Shown: positions 1-8,573, counted from the first letter of the stretch. The stretch: 64,000 nucleotides of DNA from Kitasatospora kifunensis (GCF_014203855.1 NZ_JACHJV010000001.1:1798001-1862000); one strand, 5' to 3'. Program-made: numbers and translations. Notes: generated by a model from the letters alone, not told the origin.

Positions 1-1382
1 GCAAGCGCATCCCAGCCGTGCGCCACAGCCGTCCGGACGGCTTCCACCAGATGGCCGCGCTCCTGGTCCAGCCAGCGCAGTGCGGCCGAGGAGTCGCTGG
101 GCTCGAAGGACGGGGCAGCTGGTGGCACGGTGTAGTCGCGGCCCAGGGTGGCGTGGTTGGGCGTCAGCAGTCGCTCGGCCGCCGTGGCCGTGGCGAGATA
201 CCACTCCATCGCCCTTCGCGGCGCCGCGTCCTGCTCGTCCACTGGCAGCCGGGCCCGCGCCTGGTCCCGTGCGTGCAGCCGGACCAGGTCATGGAAGCGG
301 AACCGCCCGGTCCCCAAGTCCTCGACCAGGTTCGCCTCGGCCAGTTCGTCCAACAGGGCGTCCGCGTCCGCGAAGGCGGTCATGGTGAGCGCGGCCGCGT
401 CCTCAGCGGTGAAGTCGGTGAACGGGAGCAGGCCGAGCAGGTGGTAGAGCCCGCGCACCCCGGGCACGAGGCCGTCGCAAGAGGCGTCCAAGGCACTGCG
501 CACAGCTGGCTCTCCTTCCACCCGCAAGGCGGCCAACCGCTCACTGTCGCTCGCGAGCGCGGCGGCCGTGGCCGCCAGGGTGAGCCGGGGCCGGGCCGCC
601 ACCCGGGCGGCGACCAGGGAGACGGCGAGCGCCAGTCCCCCGCAGTGCGCCGCCACCGCGCGCACTGCCTCCGGCTCGCGCCCGGCCCGCGCCGCGCCGA
701 TCCGCCGGGCCAGGATCTCAGCGGCCGCCGTCTCGTCCAGCAGCCCGAGCGGCTGGAACACCGCGCCGTCGACGCCCAGCCCGGAGAGCCGGTTGCGACT
801 GGCGACCACCACCAGTGCGCTCTGCGAACCGGGCAGCAGCTGGCGCACCTGGGCCGCCGTCAGAGCGTTGTCGAGCAGCACGGCGATCCGTCGACCGGAA
901 CTGACGGACCGCCAGAGCGCGGCGGCCTCGGCCGGCGCACCCGGAACCCGTTCGACGCCGAACGCACGCAGGAAAGCCCCGAGCAGCTCACCGGCCGGCG
1001 CTGGGCCGCCGGGCGCGTGGCCGCGCAGATCTGCGTAGAGGAGGCCGTCCGGATAGTCGGCGGCCAGGGAACGCAGCCACTGCAGCACCAAGGCGGTCTT
1101 GCCGACCCCGGCCGGGCCGTTCACCACGATCATGCAACGGGAGTCGCTCAGCTCGCCATGCAGTTGACCAAGGGCCGCCAGCTCGGCCCGGCGGCCGACG
1201 AACGGTCCGGTGGGTGGCGGTAGTTGCTGCGGAACGGGCGGTGGCGTCGGCCCGGCGGCGGATGGCCCGGCGTGCAAGTGGACGGTGCCGTGGATGGCAC
1301 GCGCCTGGATCACCCCGCCGGTCAGGTGCGCATCGCCGGCGATGACGTTGCGGGTGACACCCTCGTCTTCTGCTGTTCCCAT
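1..1382 (-). CDS. NB-ARC STAND ATPase, 3' end cut by window edge
   Basis: The reading frame is open from an ATG at 1382 to the left edge, so the C-terminus is missing. The protein starts with a short motif ending IHGTVHLH (residues 30-37), a segment seen at the N-terminus of many actinobacterial STAND NTPases, then a proline-rich linker, then an NB-ARC module with P-loop GPAGVGKT (about 89-96) and a Walker B-like strand (IAVLLDNA). The visible part ends just after the winged-helix region; TPR repeats probably follow outside the window. It is divergent from the SARP gene at 1591, with 208 bp between. Such ATPases act as nucleotide-dependent switches in regulation or defence; the specific role here is unknown. 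Confidence 0.85.
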   Translation of the reverse strand, partial: MGTAEDEGVTRNVIAGDAHLTGGVIQARAIHGTVHLHAGPSAAGPTPPPVPQQLPPPTGPFVGRRAELAALGQLHGELSDSRCMIVVNGPAGVGKTALVLQWLRSLAADYPDGLLYADLRGHAPGGPAPAGELLGAFLRAFGVERVPGAPAEAAALWRSVSSGRRIAVLLDNALTAAQVRQLLPGSQSALVVVASRNRLSGLGVDGAVFQPLGLLDETAAAEILARRIGAARAGREPEAVRAVAAHCGGLALAVSLVAARVAARPRLTLAATAAALASDSERLAALRVEGEPAVRSALDASCDGLVPGVRGLYHLLGLLPFTDFTAEDAAALTMTAFADADALLDELAEANLVEDLGTGRFRFHDLVRLHARDQARARLPVDEQDAAPRRAMEWYLATATAAERLLTPNHATLGRDYTVPPAAPSFEPSDSSAALRWLDQERGHLVEAVRTAVAHGWDAL

Positions 1383-1590
1383 GAGCTTCCCCCCAGATCA
1401 CTCACTTGCCGGTCAACAGTTCATCGGTTAAGGCTCTGTCCAATCGATTTAGACCTAATACTGTTCACAACTCGAAAGAGGTGATGCAGTGTTCTCTACC
1501 CCGCTACCACACGTGCTACAGCCCTGACCGCCCGTCACCCTGTCATGAGCACATGCGGGGCCACCCGACAACGGCCAGAGGGGGAGCATC
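1383..1590. promoter_or_regulatory. Divergent promoter region between NB-ARC and SARP genes
   Basis: This is an AT-richer stretch for this genome (around 1425-1485) containing a TAATACT-like -10 candidate on the plus strand near 1456-1462. A GGGGAG ribosome-binding site at 1581-1586 precedes the TTG start at 1591. Promoter placement is inference. Confidence 0.4.
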
Positions 1591-4500
1591 TTGCTGGAAG
1601 TACGACTCCTGGGAACGGTCGAACTCCTGGTCGGCCGTACGGTGTTTGCGGTCAGCCCGGAAAAGGTCCGCTGTCTGCTGGCCGCACTCGCGTGGGACGC
1701 CGGGCGTCCGCTGGCCCTGGACACCTTGGCCGACCGGCTCTGGGACGCCCGCCTGCCCGCCGACCCGGCAGGCGGCGTGCACTCCAACGTCTCCAAGCTA
1801 CGCAGGGCTCTGAACAATGCCGCGAAGGCCGAGAGCGACGGCCCCGTCCCGCTGATCCTCTCCCGCGGCCATGCCTACACGCTCGACGTCGACCCCGGCA
1901 TCGTCGACTACCACCGCTTCCGCCGTCTCACCGGCCGCGCCCGCGAAGCCACCGAGCACGGCGACGACATCACGGCGCTGTCGCTCCTTGATCAGGCCAA
2001 CGCACTGTGGACCGGCGATCCGCTGGCCGGCCTGCGCGGCGAATGGGCCAATGACGCACGCGCCACCCTCACGGACGAGCGCCTGGCCGCCGCGGTCACC
2101 CACGCCGAAGTCGGCATGCGGATGGGCCACTTCGCCGAGCTCGTCACGGATCTCGCCCCGCTGGTCTCCGCCCATCCAACCCACCAGACCCTGGTTGCCC
2201 GGTTGATGCTCGCCCTCCACGGCGCAGGCCGTCAGGACGAGGCGCTGGCCAGGTACCAAGCCACGTTCCGCAACCTGGGCAAGCACCTCGGCATCGCCCC
2301 GGGGCGGGAACTGGCCGATCTGCACGCGCAGATCCTGGCAGGCGAACCGGCTGCGAAGCTGGTACCGAGAGCACGGCTGCTGAGCGCGAAGACATCACCG
2401 GCAGCACTGGCAGCACCAGCAGCACCGGCACCGTTGAGCCCCGCGACTGCGTCGAGTCTCCGGCCGCTGCGCCCCCTGGTGGGCCGGGAGCGGGAGCTGG
2501 CAGAGCTGACCGCCGGTCCCGGAGTGGTCTCCATCAGCGGCATGGGAGGCATCGGCAAGACCGCCCTGGCGCTGCACGCCGCCCAACTTCTGCACGAGCG
2601 CTACCCCGACGGCAGCCACCTCCTCAACCTGCACGCGAACTCCGCTTCCCAGGCGCCGTTGACACCGCAACAGGCAGTGCCGGCCCTCTTCCGGATGCTG
2701 GGGTTCCCTTCCGGGGCAGTGCCCACGGAACACGAGCAGCGAATCGCGCTCTGGCATCGCCTCCTCGAGGAGCGCCGCTACGTGATCGTCCTGGACGACG
2801 TCGCCGACGGCGCGCAGGTGCGCGCCCTCGTCCCCGTCCCCGGGCAGACGCGTTCGTTCGTCATCCTCACCAGTAGACGCAGACTGAGCGAACTCACCGG
2901 TGTCCGGCAGCACTTCATCGACGGCCTGTCGCCCGAGCACGGGGTCGAGCTGTTCCAGCGCCTGGTCAACAGCGAACGCGCCGGCAACGCCGGGAGGATC
3001 AGAGAGATCCTCGGCCGGTTCGCCTACCACCCGCTCGCCACCGAGATCCTCGCCAGCCGGTTCCGGGGCCGACGCTCCTGGAGTCTGGAATACCTCGCCC
3101 AGCGCCTCGCCACCTCGACCCGGCTGGTCGACGAGATCCGGGACACCGAACGGGATTTGCGACCGGTACTGGACTTCTCCTACCTCGCTCTGGCAGCCGA
3201 TCACCAGAGGGCGTTCCGCCTGCTGGGCCTGTATCCGGGACCGCGGTTCGCGCTGCCCTCTGCCGCGGCCCTGCTCGGGCTGGCACCCGCCGAGGCCGAG
3301 CGGTCCTTGGAGGAACTTCTCGACGCGAGCCTTCTGCAGGAGGTCGCACCGGAGTTGTACGCATTCCATGATCTGCTCGGTGGCTACGCCGCATCACTGG
3401 CCGACGCCGAGGGATCGCCGGAGGAACGTGAGGCGGCGTTCGCCCGGCTGCTCTCCTTCGAGCTGGCCGCGGTGGATCAGGCGGATCGACTGCTCTACCC
3501 GCACCGGCTCCGACTCGATCGACCAGAGCACGCCGGCGATCGACCACCGGAGCCGCCGGCCTGGGGGACGCCTGCGGAGGCTCGCCGTTGGTTGGTCGCG
3601 GAGCTGCCGGGCCTGCTGGCACTCCAGCGCCACGCGGCCGCCCACGCGCAATCGGCAGAGGCGGCGTGGCTCGCGCACTCGTTTGCCGGCTTCCTGGACG
3701 TCGAGGGATTCTGGCACGAAGCGATCGAGCTTCATCGCGCTACCATCGAGCACTGGCGCTCCACTGGCGACCGGCGCGGCGAGGTACGAGCGCTGATCGA
3801 TCTCGGCAACGCCCATCGCCGAACCGCCCAGCCGCTCAGGGCGGTCGCCGCGATCAACGAGGCGCTGGCGCTGGCACGGCTGACAGATGACTTCAGCGGG
3901 GCCGCTGAGGCATTGAGCCAGCGAGGCGTTCTCCATGGTGACGCGGGCGAGTTCGACGACGCTCTCACGCTGCAACGCGAGGCACTGGCAACCAGCCGGA
4001 CTGCGGGCGACTCTCGGCAGAGCGACAGAATCCTCAACAACATCGGCCTGCTGAGCATGTTCTTGCAGGACAACTCAACTGCGCTAGCTCACCTTGAGGC
4101 GGCCCACGCCGGGTTCCAGCGCCTGGGCAACGTCGGACTGGCGGCTGCAACTCTCAACAACATCGGGCAGGTGCTCCTGCTCCAGGGTGACAGCAGATCA
4201 GCCCGCGCCGCGTTCGAGCGGTGCCTGACCAGCGGCGCCGAGGTCCTCTCGACCGTGGACATCGCCTCAGCCCGAAGCAACCTGGCCACAGCCCTGGACC
4301 GCCCGGAGGATCTGCCGACCGCGCTTGCGCTGGCTGCGTCGGCAGTCGACACCTTCCGCCAGTTCGAGGCCCTCCGCCCACTACTGCTCGCCCTGATGAC
4401 GCTCGGCGATGTCCAACTGCGGGCGCACCAGGGCACGGCGGCTGCCGAAACCTTCCAAGAGGCAGTCGTACTGGCCACTGCCCTCGACGCCGACCGCGAG

Positions 4501-4716
4501 CGGGCAGCAAGCGAGCGCAGCCTTGGCATCGCAGAGCTCTCCCTCGGCCACTACGATGCGGGGCGTCAGCATCTCACCACGGCGATCACGCTGGCCAGCC
4601 ATGTTCACGATCAAAAGACAGCCGATGAGGCCAAGAAGGCCCTTTCGAGCATAACGCCCCATGCTGCCAGCATGGTTGACGAATCACGGGCGCCCTTGTG
4701 GCCCCCCAAGAGTTGA
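1591..4716 (+). CDS. SARP-family regulator with BTAD, NB-ARC and TPR domains (AfsR-like)
   Basis: A 1041-residue protein starting at TTG with GGGGAG four bases upstream. Domain order: OmpR-type winged-helix DNA-binding domain (about 1-95), bacterial transcriptional activation domain (about 96-250), an Ala/Pro-rich linker, NB-ARC with P-loop GMGGIGKT (about 316-323) and sensor strand YVIVLDDV, then TPR repeats (about 715-1020). This is the AfsR-type large SARP layout; such proteins activate secondary-metabolite or developmental promoters by binding heptameric repeats next to -35. No biosynthetic cluster lies beside it in the window, so its target is unknown. The last TPR unit ends close to the stop, so the protein looks complete. 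Confidence 0.93.
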   Translation: MLEVRLLGTVELLVGRTVFAVSPEKVRCLLAALAWDAGRPLALDTLADRLWDARLPADPAGGVHSNVSKLRRALNNAAKAESDGPVPLILSRGHAYTLDVDPGIVDYHRFRRLTGRAREATEHGDDITALSLLDQANALWTGDPLAGLRGEWANDARATLTDERLAAAVTHAEVGMRMGHFAELVTDLAPLVSAHPTHQTLVARLMLALHGAGRQDEALARYQATFRNLGKHLGIAPGRELADLHAQILAGEPAAKLVPRARLLSAKTSPAALAAPAAPAPLSPATASSLRPLRPLVGRERELAELTAGPGVVSISGMGGIGKTALALHAAQLLHERYPDGSHLLNLHANSASQAPLTPQQAVPALFRMLGFPSGAVPTEHEQRIALWHRLLEERRYVIVLDDVADGAQVRALVPVPGQTRSFVILTSRRRLSELTGVRQHFIDGLSPEHGVELFQRLVNSERAGNAGRIREILGRFAYHPLATEILASRFRGRRSWSLEYLAQRLATSTRLVDEIRDTERDLRPVLDFSYLALAADHQRAFRLLGLYPGPRFALPSAAALLGLAPAEAERSLEELLDASLLQEVAPELYAFHDLLGGYAASLADAEGSPEEREAAFARLLSFELAAVDQADRLLYPHRLRLDRPEHAGDRPPEPPAWGTPAEARRWLVAELPGLLALQRHAAAHAQSAEAAWLAHSFAGFLDVEGFWHEAIELHRATIEHWRSTGDRRGEVRALIDLGNAHRRTAQPLRAVAAINEALALARLTDDFSGAAEALSQRGVLHGDAGEFDDALTLQREALATSRTAGDSRQSDRILNNIGLLSMFLQDNSTALAHLEAAHAGFQRLGNVGLAAATLNNIGQVLLLQGDSRSARAAFERCLTSGAEVLSTVDIASARSNLATALDRPEDLPTALALAASAVDTFRQFEALRPLLLALMTLGDVQLRAHQGTAAAETFQEAVVLATALDADRERAASERSLGIAELSLGHYDAGRQHLTTAITLASHVHDQKTADEAKKALSSITPHAASMVDESRAPLWPPKS

Positions 4717-4897
4717 ACTCATTGCTACGCGTAGTCAGACCTCAGAACCATCGACTGGCCCCGTCCTCCGCACTCTCGGCAGCGCCTCTACCAGACAACT
4801 CTCGTCACCGTATGGTCATTTGTGATGATCCTAACGGTCCCATAGAGTTCGGCACACTGAGTAGCTTGGGCTCCAAGTAGCAGAGGAACGGAAGCCA

Positions 4898-5128
4898 ATG
4901 ATCCAGACCGACGGCGTTGCCCGGTCCGCGGGTTTCGCCACCGGCCACCAGTCGGCCCACGCACCCCAGGCCGACACCTGCACGAGCAGTCGCACACCCC
5001 AGTGCGTGCGGCTGCCAGTTCTCCCTCTGCCCCCTGCCGGCTTCTTCCCTGCGGCAGAACTTCACCCGGTCATACCCGACTTCATTCCGATCTGGATGCA
5101 GTCAGCCACCCGCCTCGCCCTGATCTGA
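4898..5128 (+). CDS. Small hypothetical protein, 76 aa
   Basis: ATG at 4898 is preceded by a purine-rich GAGGAACGGAAG stretch, but a canonical spacing is not obvious. Codon third positions are about 79% G/C, below the neighbours but above random expectation. The peptide has two cysteines eight apart (CTSSRTPQC at about 27-35) and a hydrophobic, proline-rich C-terminal half; no family is recognised. It ends 23 bp before a perfect hairpin, which supports a real transcript. It could be a peptide gene regulated by the upstream SARP, or a chance ORF. Confidence 0.4.
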   Translation: MIQTDGVARSAGFATGHQSAHAPQADTCTSSRTPQCVRLPVLPLPPAGFFPAAELHPVIPDFIPIWMQSATRLALI

Positions 5129-5151
5129 CCTGACCTGAAAGCAGCAGTCCA

Positions 5152-5185
5152 GGATGCTCGGCGGTGACCCCTCCGCCGAGCATCC
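5152..5185. terminator. Perfect 13-bp hairpin terminator between convergent genes
   Basis: GGATGCTCGGCGG (5152-5164) and CCGCCGAGCATCC (5173-5185) pair perfectly around an 8-nt loop. It sits between the small ORF ending at 5128 and the minus-strand gene ending at 5217, so it can serve both. Confidence 0.85.
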
Positions 5186-5216
5186 GGCATAACGACCCGC
5201 TTCCGTCAGCCCTCGC

Positions 5217-5804
5217 TCAGCCTCCGGCGGGAAGCTCCCCGCTCCGGACGCCCGCCACGAACGCCCGCCAGGCGTCGGCGGCGAAGACCAGCGCGGGGCC
5301 GACTGCATCCTTGCTGTCGCGGACCGGCAGCAGGCCGACGAAGCCGTCGGCGACCTCGACGCAATCGTTCACGGAACCGCTGTAGCTGGACTTCCGCCAG
5401 GCCGCCGCGTGGAGATCAGAGGTGTGCATCAGTTGGAGCCTTTCGCTCGATCGCGCGCCGCCGCTGGCGGCGGGAGGTTCGGCGGAGACCAACGGCCTCA
5501 CCCTCATCTCCGCAAGGCTGCCCTCCTGGTCCGCCTGCCGGACGCGCATCACGTGCGGCCCGTCCGGCAGCGCGAACGACAGCGCCAAGTCGCTATCTCG
5601 GCTGAGCTTCTCGCTCACCCGCAGCACTGCGTCCGGACGGGTGAGGTAGTAGCCGAACCAGTCAGCCTGCTGATCCCCGAGCGGCAGCACCCGCATCGAC
5701 TCCCACAGTGCCGCCAGCGCGTCGGCCAGGCGCACGAAGCGCGCTGGGGGCGTGATGCCCTCGATCTCCACCACCACGGCGCCGGGCTCCGGACATGGCG
5801 TCAT
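5217..5804 (-). CDS. DUF397 protein with an unusual 130-residue N-terminal extension
   Basis: 195 residues from ATG 5804, which follows the ATPase stop codon by two bases and uses the GGAGGAGGAG at the end of that gene as ribosome-binding site. The C-terminal part (about 140-195) is a DUF397 domain (WRKSSYSGSVNDCVEVAD and VPVRDSK-like strands). The N-terminal part (MTPCPEPGAVVVEIEG onward) is not a family I recognise; it may bind the adjacent ATPase. Stand-alone DUF397 proteins are only 60-80 residues, and an internal ATG (MHTSDLH) with AAAGG upstream could also yield a separate DUF397 product. Partner role to the ATPase and XRE protein is inferred from position. Confidence 0.85.
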   Translation of the reverse strand: MTPCPEPGAVVVEIEGITPPARFVRLADALAALWESMRVLPLGDQQADWFGYYLTRPDAVLRVSEKLSRDSDLALSFALPDGPHVMRVRQADQEGSLAEMRVRPLVSAEPPAASGGARSSERLQLMHTSDLHAAAWRKSSYSGSVNDCVEVADGFVGLLPVRDSKDAVGPALVFAADAWRAFVAGVRSGELPAGG

Positions 5805-5806
5805 GG

Positions 5807-6235
5807 CTACTCCTCCTCCGAGATGGAAGTGCACACGGACCACACGCACTTGCCGATGCCCTCGCGCGGACCCCAGCCCCACTGCTCGGACAGCTTGTCG
5901 ACCAGCAGCAGGCCTCTGCCTGACTGCCCATCAGTTGAGATGTGCGGTCGCGGTGGGGCGCTGGAGGCGTCCTCCACTGAAATCCAGAGCCGTTCCTGAT
6001 CGGCCGCCAGACTCAGCCGGATCAGCTGGCCAGGCTTCGTGCCGTGCAGCACCGCGTTGGTCACCAGCTCGCTGACCAGCAACTCAGCTCTTTCCAGGAA
6101 CCGTTCACCGCCCTCCACCCGCGCCAGGGACTCGCGTAGCAGCCGCCGCGCCAGCGCGGGCGAGTGCCGACTGCAAGGCAGCCAGCAGTGCTCTTGAGCG
6201 GATGGAGCGGGCGGCAGGTCAAGCGTTTCAGGCAT
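5807..6235 (-). CDS. ATP-binding protein of the RsbW/SpoIIAB anti-sigma HATPase type
   Basis: 142 residues from ATG 6235 with GGGAG seven bases upstream; longer upstream extensions lack a ribosome-binding site. It carries the N-box (LVSELVTNAVLHG) and G-box (GRGLLLVD) of GHKL ATPases, as in Streptomyces HATPase_c_2 proteins. It is translationally linked to the DUF397 fusion gene downstream and divergent from the XRE gene at 6516. This ATPase-DUF397-XRE association is common in Streptomyces and is linked to development and antibiotic production. Kinase activity on a partner is not shown here. Confidence 0.9.
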   Translation of the reverse strand: MPETLDLPPAPSAQEHCWLPCSRHSPALARRLLRESLARVEGGERFLERAELLVSELVTNAVLHGTKPGQLIRLSLAADQERLWISVEDASSAPPRPHISTDGQSGRGLLLVDKLSEQWGWGPREGIGKCVWSVCTSISEEE

Positions 6236-6417
6236 GGCAAAGCTCCCTTGCGGCACGGCGGCTGAAACGAAGCGGGTGCGATAGCGACACCCTGGCGACG
6301 GCCGAACGAGGGCACAGGAATGCCCGGATGACGAGCCGTCATGATCACGGTCTGTCGTGGAACCATCCACTCCCCGTAGCATGCTCCTTGCGGAGCGCAA
6401 GACGCAACGTCATCGCC

Positions 6418-6437
6418 AAAAGTGCATATGCTCTTTT
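6418..6437. promoter_or_regulatory. 20-bp near-perfect palindrome, candidate XRE operator
   Basis: AAAAGTGCATATGCTCTTTT reads as AAAAG-n-GCATATGC-n-CTTTT, symmetric except for one base pair. It lies in the 280-bp gap between the divergent ATPase (start 6235) and XRE (start 6516) genes, in an otherwise GC-rich region. Binding by the XRE protein is inference. Confidence 0.6.
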
Positions 6438-6515
6438 GTGGAAGCCGGCTGAGGAGTACGCCATCGCACGAGAGACTGTGACCCGACACAACCGCATGGG
6501 CAGGGAGGTGCAGGC

Positions 6516-7373
6516 GTGGTAGCAACACCGACGGTGCGCCGCAGGATGCTGGGCGCGGAACTCCGCAAGATCCGGGAGGCGCTCGACCTCACGGTTGACG
6601 AAGTGGCTTCCCGGCTCGGCTGGCACCAGTCCAAGGTCAGCCGCCTGGAGACCGGCCGTTCCGGCGTGCGCGCCAACGAGGTCGGCATAATGCTCGACGT
6701 GTACCAGGTCACCGACCCCGAGACCCGGGAGGCACTCGCGGCCCTCGCTCGGGAGGGCAAGCGTCGGGTGTGGTGGCAGCCGTACTCCGATGTGATTTCG
6801 CAGCGCTACGCCTCGTTCATCAGCTTCGAAGCTGAGGCCGTGTCGGCTCGAAACTTCGAGTCATCACTGGTTCCAGGCCTCCTACAAACCGGTGACTACG
6901 CGCGATCGCTAATCCGCCAGCTCCGACCAGACGCCGCACCCGAGGTGGTCAACGCGCTGGTCGACGTCCGCCTGGCCCGACAGAACGCCGCCCTTCAGCG
7001 AGAGGATCCGCTGAACCTCTGGGCGATCGTGGACGAGTCCGCGTTGCGCCGCATGGTGGGCAATCGGACCATCATGGCAAGGCAGTTGCACCAGCTGATC
7101 ACCGCCTCCAAAGAACCGCACGTCACACTGCAGGTGGTGCCTTTCGAGGCCGGCGCCCATCCAGGGATTCACGGCTCTTTCGTCATCCTGGAGTTCCCGG
7201 TCCGAAACGATCTCGACGTGGTGTACACCGAGGCATTGACGAGTAGCCTCTACCTCGAACGGGACGATGACGTTGGCGCCTATAGCAAGGCGTTCGATCG
7301 ACTGCGCGCGGCGGCACTTGACGTTGGGCCGTCGCGGCGACTGATAACGCAGATTGCAAAGGAGTCCGAGTGA
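6516..7373 (+). CDS. XRE-family regulator with DUF5753 domain (Scr1-like)
   Basis: 285 residues from GTG 6516, preceded by GGGAGG. An N-terminal helix-turn-helix (about 10-65; LTVDEVASRLGWHQSKVSRLETG) is followed by a DUF5753 domain (about 95-275; SLVPGLLQTGDYAR, then the LQVVPFEAGAHPG strand). The gene overlaps the DUF397 gene by four bases (GTGA). In Streptomyces coelicolor the comparable Scr1/Scr2 pair behaves like a toxin-antitoxin-type regulatory couple that stimulates antibiotic production; the same pairing here suggests a similar two-protein switch. Confidence 0.93.
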   Translation: MVATPTVRRRMLGAELRKIREALDLTVDEVASRLGWHQSKVSRLETGRSGVRANEVGIMLDVYQVTDPETREALAALAREGKRRVWWQPYSDVISQRYASFISFEAEAVSARNFESSLVPGLLQTGDYARSLIRQLRPDAAPEVVNALVDVRLARQNAALQREDPLNLWAIVDESALRRMVGNRTIMARQLHQLITASKEPHVTLQVVPFEAGAHPGIHGSFVILEFPVRNDLDVVYTEALTSSLYLERDDDVGAYSKAFDRLRAAALDVGPSRRLITQIAKESE

Positions 7374-7594
7374 AGCACAGTGAACAGAGCGGCCAGGACC
7401 TGCGGCATACCGTTTGGCGGAAGAGCAAGTTCAGTGCTGACCAGGGCAACTGCATCGAGGTCGCCGACGGCTTTCCCGGCATCGTGCCCGTCCGCGACTC
7501 GAAGAACCCGCAAGACCCGGCGCTCGTCTTCACCGCTGACGCCTGGTCAGCATTCGTCACCCACGTCAGGGCAGGCACCTTCCCTACCACCTGA
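7370..7594 (+). CDS. DUF397 domain protein (Scr2-like)
   Basis: 74 residues from GTG 7370 that overlaps the stop of the XRE gene. Nearly the whole protein is one DUF397 domain: WRKSKFSADQGNCIEVAD, then VPVRDSKNPQDPALVF. It is the normal short form, unlike the fused copy at 5217-5804. Coupled translation with the XRE gene implies a stoichiometric partner. Confidence 0.92.
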   Translation: MKHSEQSGQDLRHTVWRKSKFSADQGNCIEVADGFPGIVPVRDSKNPQDPALVFTADAWSAFVTHVRAGTFPTT

Positions 7595-7617
7595 CCCGTC
7601 CGTGCTCCCCCAGGCCG

Positions 7618-7651
7618 TGAGCCCCCCGCCATGAGTTCGGCTGGGGGCTCA
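7618..7651. terminator. Bidirectional terminator hairpin
   Basis: TGAGCCCCC (7618-7626) pairs with GGGGGCTCA (7643-7651) across a 16-nt loop, between the DUF397 gene ending at 7594 and the minus-strand methyltransferase ending at 7657. Confidence 0.7.
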
Positions 7652-7656
7652 CCGGC

Positions 7657-8499
7657 TCATGCTCGGGCGGTGACCAGCCAGCAGGCCGCTGCGTAGCGGA
7701 CTTCCGCACCCTGCACGTACACCTCGAAGGCGGCGCGGACCGTTTCGATGACGTGTGCGCGGGTCTGCTCGTCCGCCTCGCGCAGGATCAGGCCGAGTGG
7801 GCCGAACAGGGTGAAGTAGCGGACCAGTTCGCTCTCGGGCAGGGTGCAGACCGCATCGACCGCCCGGATGTCGATCCCGGTCCAGCCGCTCTCCGCCAGG
7901 ATGCGGCGGACCCTGGAGGCGTCCGCGAAGCCGAACTGCCCCGGGGCGTCCGGGAGGCGGGCGGGCAGGTTCGGCAGGAACGGTGCGGCCGCGCGTTCGG
8001 CCGTCGTCATGAACGGGTTCTCCGCGGCGCTGCGCCAAGCGACGAACCGGACCTCGGCGTCGTGCGTCGCGGCCCGCCGCAGGTTCGTGAAGGCCGCGAC
8101 AGGGTCGCCGAAGAACATCACGCCGAAGCGGGAGATGATCGTGTCGAAAGCAGTGGGCTCGAACGCGTGATCCTGCGCGTTGGCGAGGACGAAGCGAGCG
8201 GGCACCCCCTCCCGCTCCGCGCGGGCCCGGGCGGCGGCGATCATCGGATCGGAGATGTCGATGCCGACGCAGCTGCCCTGTGCGCCCAGTCGCTGCGCGG
8301 CGGCCACCGTTGTGCTGCCAGTGCCGCAGCCGACATCGAGCAACCGGCCGCCGCGTTCGGTGGAGACCCCTTCGACGAGCAGGTCTTCGAAGGGCCGGAA
8401 CATCTCGTCCAGCACTGCCTGTGCCTCGACCCAGGCCTGACCTGCCGGGCCGTTCCAGCGTGCTGTCTGTTCGTCATCAATCGTGCGCATGGCATCCAT
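7657..8499 (-). CDS. Class I SAM-dependent methyltransferase
   Basis: 280 residues from ATG 8499 with AGGAG six bases upstream. Motif I (LLDVGCGTGSTTVAA) and motif II (VGIDISDPMI) of the Rossmann SAM-binding fold are clear, as is the post-II region FDTIISRFGVMFF. The family (UbiE/Methyltransf_25-like) acts on diverse small molecules, and the substrate cannot be read from sequence. It is divergent from a MerR regulator with a shared operator, so expression is probably induced by the ligand or redox signal of that regulator. Confidence 0.9.
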   Translation of the reverse strand: MDAMRTIDDEQTARWNGPAGQAWVEAQAVLDEMFRPFEDLLVEGVSTERGGRLLDVGCGTGSTTVAAAQRLGAQGSCVGIDISDPMIAAARARAEREGVPARFVLANAQDHAFEPTAFDTIISRFGVMFFGDPVAAFTNLRRAATHDAEVRFVAWRSAAENPFMTTAERAAAPFLPNLPARLPDAPGQFGFADASRVRRILAESGWTGIDIRAVDAVCTLPESELVRYFTLFGPLGLILREADEQTRAHVIETVRAAFEVYVQGAEVRYAAACWLVTARA

Positions 8500-8547
8500 G
8501 GTCGTCTCCTCTGCTTGCCATCACGAGTCGGGGATGACACCGTGCTA

Positions 8548-8565
8548 CTTCAATTCGACTTGAGG
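8548..8565. promoter_or_regulatory. SoxR-box-like MerR operator
   Basis: CTTCAATTCGACTTGAGG resembles the SoxR box CCTCAAGTTAACTTGAGG (14 of 18 positions by eye, consensus from memory). It lies in the 74-bp gap between the divergent methyltransferase and MerR genes. A TTGACC hexamer on the minus strand (8564-8569) could be the -35 of the methyltransferase promoter. Confidence 0.6.
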
Positions 8566-8573
8566 TCAAGCGG

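Larger units (their letters stand above)
4717..5216. other. 500-bp interval with a small ORF and a strong hairpin
   Basis: No large gene is present. The first 180 bp contain a CTACGCGTAG palindrome and an AT-rich patch (about 4805-4850) that could be a promoter for the small ORF at 4898. The end is filled by the terminator hairpin at 5152-5185. Confidence 0.6.
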
